From positions 1 through 5,323 of the forward strand of contig JACNHM010000412.1 of assembly GCA_014383605.1 (NCBI GenBank): a stretch of 5,323 nt of DNA, written 5' to 3'. Made by a program: the position numbers and the translations under genes. The notes beneath the pieces were generated by a model. That model was not told where the DNA came from. It saw only the letters and a list, made by a program, of their open reading frames with translations, and did no database searches. This DNA comes from Chloroflexota bacterium (GTDB taxonomy: Bacteria > Chloroflexota > Anaerolineae > UBA3071). Shown here piece by piece: positions 1 through 5,323 of this stretch (the stretch's first letter is position 1; every line of letters begins with the position of its first letter).

Positions 1-1988
1 GCGTACGTCGCGCCCAGGTTGGCCCCGGCAACCTGGGCGAAGATCAGCGCCTCGTTCACCACTTCGAACTCCCCACCAGCCTCGTCGTGTCCCAAGCTTG
101 TCGAGGGACGGCGCAGCAGGCGGAAGCCCAGCAGGTCCAGCTCACTGGCCGTTTCCCAGGTCAGCAGCACGCCTCCTGGCTGCGCCACGCCGGCCAGGCT
201 GGCCAGCATCAGCCCCGTGGGAAAGGTGATTTTCACGCTGTCGCTGTCTTGCTGCGCGGGGAGCGCCTGCTCGGCCCCCAGCGGGCCAATACCATCGAGG
301 TCGGCCAGCGCGTCGTGCACGATGGCCGTGTTCACCGTCCTGTCATCCGGTAGCCCCGTCGTATCTGTTTTGGCCTTGAAGTTGACGACCACCGTGACAC
401 TGGCGCCCGGCGCCAGGTCCTGGCCCAGGCTGGCCGTGAGGTCGCTCCAGTCCACCACCCCGTCGTCCACGTTATCATTCGAGGGGGGGATGGCGCTTAC
501 GTAGCTCAGGTAGGTGGTGCTGTAGACGTCCCGCAGGGGCAGGACGCCGATCCAACTGTCGCCGGTGTTGGTGATGCGGATGGTGAAGCCGAGGGGGTCG
601 CTCACCCGCACCGGTTCCGCGGTGTGCAGCCGCTTGGTGAGGGTGTAGCTGGAGGAGATCTGGGGGCTGGCGGTGGCTAAGGCCGCCTGGGCGTCAATAC
701 GGCCATCTCCGCTGAACTCGTCCCAACCTGGCGTGCCGACATCCACGGCTGTGTCGCGTATCGACGCTTCCAGTTCGTCGTGGGTCAGGTCGCCGTCAAC
801 GGAGAGGAGCAGGGCCGCCAACCCGGCCACGTGCGGGGCAGCCTGGCTGGTGCCGGCGGACCAGGCGTAGTCGCAAGCCTTGCCGCGCCAGTAGGCGCCA
901 ATGATCCAGTGGGTGGGGTCGCTGTCGCCGCTGCCGCTGGGGTCCCCACCGGGCGCCGCCACGTCCACGTAGCTCCCGCTGCTGGAGTAGGAGGCATGGC
1001 CGTCGAGGTTATTGGTGGCGGCGACCGCCAGCACGTGATCGCAGGCGGCCGGATAGATGGGGGGATTGCCTTCCTCGTAATTGTTGCCGGCCGCAGCCAC
1101 CACCAGGACGCCGGCGTTGTAGGCGTAGTCCACGGCGCTCTGGAGGGTCGCCGCCGCGGGGCCTCCGAGACTGAGATTCAAGACGTCGGCGCCATGGTCG
1201 GCGGCCCAGCATATGCCGTTGGCGACGCTGCTCACCAGGCCGCCGCCGTCGGCGCCGAGCACCTTGACGGGCATGATCCTGGCGCCCCAGGAGACGCCGG
1301 CCAGCCCTCTGCCGTTGTTGGAGGTCGCCGCGGCGATGCTGGCGACGTGGGTTCCGTGCCCGTGGTCGTCACTGGCGTCGCTGTCACCGTTCACAAAATC
1401 GTAGCCGGCGACGGTCTTGTCGGCCAGGTCAGGATGGACCAGATCCACGCCCGTATCCACGATGGCGATGGTGATGTCGCTGCTGCCGGTGGTCGTGTCC
1501 CAGGCCTCGTCAGCGTTGATGTGAGCCAGGTTCCATTGATAGCCGCTGTAGTAGGGGTCGTTGGGCGTTGTCAGGGCATACACCAGGTAATCTGGCTCGG
1601 CGTAGGCGACGGCAGGATGGGCGGCAAGACGCGCCGCGGCGTCGAGTTCAGTGCCAGGTGTGACGCTAAGGACATGAACGTCAAGCGCCTGGAGATGGTC
1701 GAGGGTCTGCAGGCCCATATCGTCCATCACGCTCTGGCCGCCGAGTTGAGCCTGGGTCGAGAACTTGACGAGGATTCGGCCTGGCAGATAGGCCCTGGGG
1801 GAGGGATCCATAGGGGGCAAGAGGCGCGGGCCTGAGACGCCCGTCTCCCCCGTTCCCCGGGCCAGTCCGGACAGCGGGACGGTCAGAGCCAGGGCGCCGG
1901 CGAACAGGGCGGCCATCAGGCATTTCCATCTACTCGGCGTGTTCCTTTGTCCGTGGGCAATGTCGTTCGAGAACCAGGTCTGCGTCAT
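1..1988 (-). CDS. Secreted subtilisin-family (S8) serine peptidase, 3' end missing
   Basis: My translation from the ATG at 1988 gives 662 uninterrupted residues before the left edge. Residues 1-45 look like a Sec signal peptide: a long n-region with Arg15, Arg20 and Lys22, then a hydrophobic stretch about 24-42. Residues about 68-137 fit an inhibitor-I9-type propeptide (LPGRILVKF ... AYAEPDY). The S8 domain spans about 140-437 with the full triad: Asp178 (IAIVDTGVD), His211 (DHGHGTHVA), Ser381 (SAGTSQAAPHVAG), and oxyanion Asn302 (VVAAAGNN). Gln replaces the common Met after the catalytic Ser, which should not affect catalysis. After this come a DUF11-like domain (about 446-590) and a WETASEL beta domain (from about 593) that match the C-terminus of the upstream C25 peptidase. 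The ATG is favoured because GGAGG lies 9 bases before it and it directly follows the upstream stop. A start at Met25 would remove the positive n-region. The likely product is an active extracellular endopeptidase made as a zymogen; the substrate is unknown. About 48 more residues are expected beyond the window by alignment with the paralogous tail. Confidence 0.95.
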   Translation of the reverse strand, partial: MTQTWFSNDIAHGQRNTPSRWKCLMAALFAGALALTVPLSGLARGTGETGVSGPRLLPPMDPSPRAYLPGRILVKFSTQAQLGGQSVMDDMGLQTLDHLQALDVHVLSVTPGTELDAAARLAAHPAVAYAEPDYLVYALTTPNDPYYSGYQWNLAHINADEAWDTTTGSSDITIAIVDTGVDLVHPDLADKTVAGYDFVNGDSDASDDHGHGTHVASIAAATSNNGRGLAGVSWGARIMPVKVLGADGGGLVSSVANGICWAADHGADVLNLSLGGPAAATLQSAVDYAYNAGVLVVAAAGNNYEEGNPPIYPAACDHVLAVAATNNLDGHASYSSSGSYVDVAAPGGDPSGSGDSDPTHWIIGAYWRGKACDYAWSAGTSQAAPHVAGLAALLLSVDGDLTHDELEASIRDTAVDVGTPGWDEFSGDGRIDAQAALATASPQISSSYTLTKRLHTAEPVRVSDPLGFTIRITNTGDSWIGVLPLRDVYSTTYLSYVSAIPPSNDNVDDGVVDWSDLTASLGQDLAPGASVTVVVNFKAKTDTTGLPDDRTVNTAIVHDALADLDGIGPLGAEQALPAQQDSDSVKITFPTGLMLASLAGVAQPGGVLLTWETASELDLLGFRLLRRPSTSLGHDEAGGEFEVVNEALIFAQVAGANLGATY
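84..107. repeat. 24-bp in-frame insertion resembling a short interspersed semi-palindromic repeat
   Basis: The stretch codes PSTSLGHD (residues 628-635 of the S8 protein). These eight residues are absent from the otherwise ungapped paralogous module of the C25 protein: LLRR then EAGGE here, VLRR then EAGGE there. The DNA has the palindromic core CAAGCTTG and TCCC/GGGA arms. From memory, this type of sequence (frames reading PSTSSG, FDKLR, or CPELVEG on the other strand) is a common interspersed short repeat in environmental bacterial genomes, including Chloroflexota. No second copy is visible in the window. Confidence 0.65.
108..653 (-). repeat. Shared C-terminal module, copy in the S8 peptidase (core)
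   Basis: Codes residues 446-627 of the S8 protein and is the paralogous partner of 2221-2766. A 20-base stretch at 406-425 is identical to 2519-2538 (over the codons for GQDLAPG), but the copies are otherwise well diverged at the DNA level, so the duplication is not recent. The module starts only a few residues after the S8 catalytic domain, whereas in the C25 protein about 320 residues of other domains come first. Confidence 0.88.
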
Positions 1989-1992
1989 CAGA

Positions 1993-4900
1993 CTATCCCT
2001 CCATTACCAGAGGCAGCAGAGTCCACCAAGCAACGGTGACCCAAGCTGGCCCGGACTGTTGCACGCTGCCGTCGCTCTTGACCATCTCCAGCACGTACTC
2101 GTACGTGGTTCCGGAGACCGTCTGTTTGTCCTGATAAGCGTAGGCCGCGCCCCCGCTGGCCCCGGCGCAGGCGGCGAAGATGAATTCGTCGTTCACCACC
2201 TGCAATTCACCGCCCGCTTCCCTGCGCAGTACGTTGAAGCCAACGATGTGCAACTCGCTGGCCGTCTCCCAGGCGATCAGCACACCATCGGGCCGCGCCA
2301 CACCACTGAGGGCTGCCAGGGTCAGTCCCGTGGGAAGGTTGATCTCCACCCCCTCGCTGGTCTCTTGCCCCGGCAGTTCCTCCAAAGCCTCTAAGGGGCC
2401 AAAACCGTCAGGATCTGCCCAGGCGCTATCTACCAGGGCCGTGTTCACCGTCTCGTGGTCTGGCAAGTCCGTAGTGTCGGCGATGGCCTTAAAAGTGACG
2501 ATGACCGTGAAACCGGCCCCCGGCGCCAGGTCCTGGCCAAAGCTGTCGGTGAGATCGCTCCAGTCAATCATCCCGTCGTCCAGGTTGTTGTCCGGGGCGG
2601 GGATGGCACTCCCGTAGCTCAGGTGCGTGGTACTGTAGACATACCGCAGGGGCAGGGTGGAGATGGTCGTCGAGCCGCTGTTGGCGATGTGGATCGTGAA
2701 ACTGGACTCGCTCTCGAGGGATACTGGCTCCTGTGTGTTCAACTCCTGGGTGAGCACATAGCTTGAGGGAATGTCGAAGCCGAAGTCGGTGGTGATGGCG
2801 ACCTCGCCCGGCTCCAGAATGACGGTGGCGTCGTGGGTGGTCTCGTCGCCGTCCGAGTCCACATCTTCAGAGGCGCCGCCCCGCGGGCTGGCGAACCAGT
2901 TGTACAGTGTGCCACCCGGCTGCAACTCGTCGTCGCTGATCTTGAGACTGTGCATGCCCGATGGCACGTCGGCGAAGGTGTACAGGCCGCTGACGTCGGT
3001 GCTAGAAAGCACACTGTCTGATAACACAACGTCCACACCGGGGATGCCTGGCTCGCCGGGGTCTTGCCGGCCGTTCCCGTTGACGTCCCACCACACGAAA
3101 TCTCCGATGACGCCGTCGTTGGCGAGCCTGAAGGGGAAGTTGTTGTTGACGATGAAGGGATCGCCGGCTGCCAGATCCAAGGTGTAGTAGAAAGCAGTAC
3201 AGGCGTTGGAGCTCAGGAAGCCTGTGGACCCGTTCTCACCGCTGCCCAAGATGATCGGATTCGCCCCCCCAGTGGGATCGAAGGGCGGCGGATCCTGGGG
3301 CAGACAAGCGGTGCTGGGCACGTATCCTGGCGGTGGCGTCACGGCCATCGTGTAGGTACCAGGCGTACCGTCGGAGAAGAACTGATAGTAGCCGGTCGAG
3401 CCGTCGGCGGTCACGTGGATGTTACCAGGGCCGGTGACGGTGACAAAACCGCCGGTCAGGATCTGCCCGGTGTCCTCATCGTAGAGGTAACCTGTGGGGT
3501 CGTAGTCCAGATAGTTGGCAATGCCATCACCGTCGGTGTCGTCATTGGCGGGATTGCCGTCCCCGTTCATGTCCTCTTCGACGGTGTAGATGCCGTCGTT
3601 GTCGTCGTCGGTGTCCAGATAGTTGGGGATGCCATCGCCATCCGTATCCAGGGGATTGGCCGGGTCGGGACCGACCTCCACGCTGTCCGGAACGGTGTCG
3701 TAGTCGCTATCCAGACCCACACAGTTGTTTTCCACTTTCACCTTGAGCGCCGGGTCGCCAAAGAGGGTGTACATGTGCATCAGGTTGTCGTACCTGCCCG
3801 GCGGCGTGTTCTCCACCAGGTGCCGCTTGCCTTCGGTGACAGCCACCCCCACCCTGTCCGCCCCGCCATGAAAGAGCGCCAGAAAGAATCCCTTTTCGAG
3901 GTAATCCTGTCCCGAAGCCAATCCGCCACCGGCTGACCCCCAGTAGGCCACTGCCCCGCGACCAGCCTGCCGTACGGCGGCTTCTGCTAGAGATGAAAAG
4001 CCCAGTTGCGGCTCGTGGAAGAAGCCCGTCTCGCAGGTCATGGCCAGCATGATGGGCAGGCAGGAATTGCTTTCCAGAGTCGCCAACGTCGCCTGGTCCA
4101 GCAACCGATCCTCCGCCCCCCAGACGGTCTTGAGGGAATGGCCAATGTAGCTTACCAACAGCGCCCCGCTGGTGTTCAGTGTTTGGGTGATCTCGTAGCT
4201 GCACGCTGCCGGTGTGTCGCAGTTGCCCTCAGGCGGCGCTCCCAGATACACCTTGGTTGAAGCGTACGATTCCGGCAGGTATTTGATGGTGTTGGTCGGC
4301 GGGTCCGCATAGCCGTCGGCGAGTTCATTGGAATAGGCGTAGAAGTTGCCGCCGCCGCCTTCCAGGTCATCGGCGACGAAGAGCACGTGCTGGCCCCACG
4401 TGCCGCAGGCACATCCGAGCTCGTAGGCGACGATCTTGTCAATCATGGCCTCCGCTTCGGCCAGGCTGTTGGCAGGCAGCCGGCCGATGTGCACGTCGGG
4501 CATGATGTCGTCGCCCACGAGGGTCGCGAAGAGGTTGTCGGCCGCTGTCTCCCCATTGATCTCGTCGACCCGATGGAGGAAGGGTGGGATGTAAGTGGGC
4601 GCGCTGTTGCCGAGGTACTGGCGTATGTCGTAGGTGCCATCGCCCAGCAGCACGACGAAGGCGGGGCGCGGCGCTTGCCAGTGGTAGTAGGCATACTCCA
4701 GGAAATCGTGGATCGACTCGGCGGACATCAATCCACCGTTAAACTGATCGTAGATCTGCTGCACGTCTATCAGGGCTACTCGGTAATCCACCGCCCGGTA
4801 GGCGGCCAGCCGCAATGCCTGCGGCCAGAAGCCGGCATGGCTGATGACGATGTAGTCGGCTCCGTTGCCCGTACCCAGTAGGTCGGCTGGTGTGTAAGGG

Positions 4901-5323
4901 GAAACAGGATAGGTGACCTCCTCGAATGCCAGAGGGGTCAGGCGCGACGCAGGCGTCAGGGCCAGGTAACGGCTGGCACTGGCATCGCCGAATCGCACCG
5001 TGCCGCCCGCCACCGTGGTGTTGATGAAGCGCTGCACGTGGGTCATGTCGCTGACGTCGTAGACCTCGACGTCGCTGCTGGTGAAGCCGGTGACCTCGTA
5101 GAGCCCACCGGGGTCGCTGCCAAACGCCAGCACGTTCCCTTCGGCCACGAAGGTGTGGTAATAGCCCACGTCCAGCCAGTTGACGTAGCCCTTGTCGTAG
5201 AACTTGTTGGCGATGTTCACCGCGCTCCAGTTGCTGCCGCCGTTCGTGGACCGGAAAACGCTGTTGCTGTAGGTGCCGGCGAGGAGCGTCTGGTCCGCGA
5301 CGACGTTCGGCGACACGGCCAGG
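1993..5323 (-). CDS. Secreted multidomain gingipain-like (C25) cysteine peptidase, 5' end missing
   Basis: The reading frame is open to the window edge, so the true start lies outside; the GTG at 5316 is used only as residue 1 for numbering. Order of domains: an Asp-box end (STNGG..W, residues 23-30); the C25 N-terminal beta part (about 45-130); the C25 catalytic part (about 150-525) with candidate catalytic His393 in YIGHS and Cys428 in AMTCETGFF, closing with the family-typical LFGDPALK (518-525); Asp-rich thrombospondin-3-like Ca repeats (about 534-607); a beta domain (about 607-728) with GYY.F and PPPGY strands; an SdrD_B-like domain (about 737-849) with DVNGNGRQDPGE; a DUF11-like domain (about 851-993); a WETASEL beta domain (about 995-1095); and the tail LPLVMEG. 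C25 enzymes are secreted endopeptidases (gingipains are the type members). Extracellular peptide-bond hydrolysis is well supported; the specificity (Arg, Lys or other) cannot be read from sequence. No sortase motif is present. The gene is the upstream partner of the S8 peptidase gene, four bases away. Confidence 0.93.
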   Translation of the reverse strand, partial: LAVSPNVVADQTLLAGTYSNSVFRSTNGGSNWSAVNIANKFYDKGYVNWLDVGYYHTFVAEGNVLAFGSDPGGLYEVTGFTSSDVEVYDVSDMTHVQRFINTTVAGGTVRFGDASASRYLALTPASRLTPLAFEEVTYPVSPYTPADLLGTGNGADYIVISHAGFWPQALRLAAYRAVDYRVALIDVQQIYDQFNGGLMSAESIHDFLEYAYYHWQAPRPAFVVLLGDGTYDIRQYLGNSAPTYIPPFLHRVDEINGETAADNLFATLVGDDIMPDVHIGRLPANSLAEAEAMIDKIVAYELGCACGTWGQHVLFVADDLEGGGGNFYAYSNELADGYADPPTNTIKYLPESYASTKVYLGAPPEGNCDTPAACSYEITQTLNTSGALLVSYIGHSLKTVWGAEDRLLDQATLATLESNSCLPIMLAMTCETGFFHEPQLGFSSLAEAAVRQAGRGAVAYWGSAGGGLASGQDYLEKGFFLALFHGGADRVGVAVTEGKRHLVENTPPGRYDNLMHMYTLFGDPALKVKVENNCVGLDSDYDTVPDSVEVGPDPANPLDTDGDGIPNYLDTDDDNDGIYTVEEDMNGDGNPANDDTDGDGIANYLDYDPTGYLYDEDTGQILTGGFVTVTGPGNIHVTADGSTGYYQFFSDGTPGTYTMAVTPPPGYVPSTACLPQDPPPFDPTGGANPIILGSGENGSTGFLSSNACTAFYYTLDLAAGDPFIVNNNFPFRLANDGVIGDFVWWDVNGNGRQDPGEPGIPGVDVVLSDSVLSSTDVSGLYTFADVPSGMHSLKISDDELQPGGTLYNWFASPRGGASEDVDSDGDETTHDATVILEPGEVAITTDFGFDIPSSYVLTQELNTQEPVSLESESSFTIHIANSGSTTISTLPLRYVYSTTHLSYGSAIPAPDNNLDDGMIDWSDLTDSFGQDLAPGAGFTVIVTFKAIADTTDLPDHETVNTALVDSAWADPDGFGPLEALEELPGQETSEGVEINLPTGLTLAALSGVARPDGVLIAWETASELHIVGFNVLRREAGGELQVVNDEFIFAACAGASGGAAYAYQDKQTVSGTTYEYVLEMVKSDGSVQQSGPAWVTVAWWTLLPLVMEG
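1998..2002 (-). promoter_or_regulatory. Shine-Dalgarno sequence of the S8 peptidase gene
   Basis: GGAGG on the minus strand, 9 bases before the ATG at 1988. It lies inside the last two sense codons (Glu-Gly) of the C25 gene, whose TAG stop is at 1995-1993, and only TCTG separates stop from start. There is no room for a promoter or terminator between the genes, so translation of the second gene probably depends on the shared transcript and may be coupled to termination of the first. Confidence 0.8.
2221..2766 (-). repeat. Shared C-terminal module, copy in the C25 peptidase (core)
   Basis: Codes residues 851-1032 of the C25 protein. It aligns without gaps to residues 446-627 of the S8 protein, with about 111 of 182 residues identical by hand count. 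Shared blocks include LPLR.VYSTT, DWSDLT, GQDLAPGA, VNTA and WETASEL. The first part resembles a DUF11-type beta-sandwich; the second is the WETASEL domain seen near the C-termini of many secreted bacterial proteins. After residue 1032 the similarity continues to the window limit of the partner gene. Confidence 0.88.
3506..3541 (-). repeat. Thrombospondin-3-like Ca-binding repeat unit, distal copy
   Basis: Codes DTDGDGIANYLD (from residue 593). It is a near-copy, at both DNA and protein level, of the unit at 3614-3649 and lies 108 bases (36 codons) from it. The regularly spaced Asp residues are those that bind calcium in TSP3-type repeats, which stiffen linkers in secreted proteins. Confidence 0.75.
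3614..3649 (-). repeat. Thrombospondin-3-like Ca-binding repeat unit, proximal copy
   Basis: Codes DTDGDGIPNYLD (from residue 557), followed by the very acidic DTDDDNDG. Together with the unit at 3506-3541 it forms the Asp-rich linker directly after the C25 catalytic domain, probably a calcium-rigidified spacer between the enzyme and its C-terminal domains. Confidence 0.75.

Noticed and set aside
470..500. Possible frameshift in the S8 gene at the run of seven G (plus strand)
   Set aside because: Counting the run gives AIPPSNDN in frame, and the alignment to the C25 module stays in register on both sides.
780..1835. 351-codon open frame on the plus strand
   Set aside because: It is antisense to the S8 catalytic domain, whose triad and motifs are intact. 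The plus-strand product is Gly/Val/Ala-rich with no recognisable domain, as expected for a shadow of GC-rich codons.
1914..1922. Lipoprotein signal using Cys23 of the S8 protein
   Set aside because: Cys23 precedes the hydrophobic region instead of following it, so there is no lipobox; a standard signal peptide fits better.
1993..2100. Sortase (LPXTG) or type IX secretion signal at the C25 C-terminus
   Set aside because: No LPXTG, no hydrophobic helix with a basic tail, and no recognisable T9SS C-terminal motif; the protein ends in LPLVMEG right after a beta domain.
3064..3936. 290-codon open frame on the plus strand
   Set aside because: It is antisense to the C25 gene over the SdrD_B, TSP3 and late catalytic parts. 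The valine/isoleucine/glycine repeats are the complement of the Asp-rich calcium repeats.
5225..5260. Sialidase function from the Asp-box motif
   Set aside because: A single Asp-box occurs in many propeller proteins and gives no evidence of sialidase catalytic residues.
5314..5316. GTG as the real start of the C25 gene
   Set aside because: The frame stays open to the window edge, the codons before it (Leu-Ala) extend the Asp-box-like LAVSPN motif, and no signal peptide follows. The start is outside the window.

Overview
The window is GC-rich and is filled by two genes on the minus strand, both cut by the window edges. No RNA gene, CRISPR array, complete insertion sequence or plus-strand gene could be supported. 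The domain mix is typical of large secreted proteins of Chloroflexota, probably an Anaerolineae-type bacterium: a gingipain-like C25 peptidase, an Asp-box, thrombospondin-3 calcium repeats, an SdrD_B-like domain, a WETASEL-type beta domain and a hydrophobic LPLV tail. This assignment is an inference from protein style; no taxonomic marker is present.

Layout, read in the direction of transcription (right to left). Positions 5323 to 1993 hold the first gene, open at its 5' end: an end-of-Asp-box segment, a complete C25 cysteine peptidase module, a Ca-binding linker, two beta-sandwich-type domains, and a C-terminal module ending in LPLVMEG. Four bases after its TAG stop, the second gene begins at 1988 and runs off the left edge: a signal peptide, an inhibitor-I9-like propeptide, a complete subtilisin-family (S8) serine peptidase with an intact triad, and the same C-terminal module as the first protein. 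The Shine-Dalgarno sequence of the second gene lies in the last codons of the first, so the two are almost certainly co-transcribed.

The main observation is that two unrelated proteases, one cysteine and one serine type, end in the same module. By hand count about 61% of residues are identical over 182 ungapped positions, and the similarity starts abruptly at an SSY motif in both. This suggests a shared surface-targeting, anchoring or substrate-binding tail and a paired extracellular proteolytic function. A second observation is an 8-residue in-frame insertion (24 bp) in the serine protease copy of the module. Its DNA resembles a short semi-palindromic interspersed repeat seen in many environmental genomes, and the neighbouring paralogous module gives a clean picture of the site without it.
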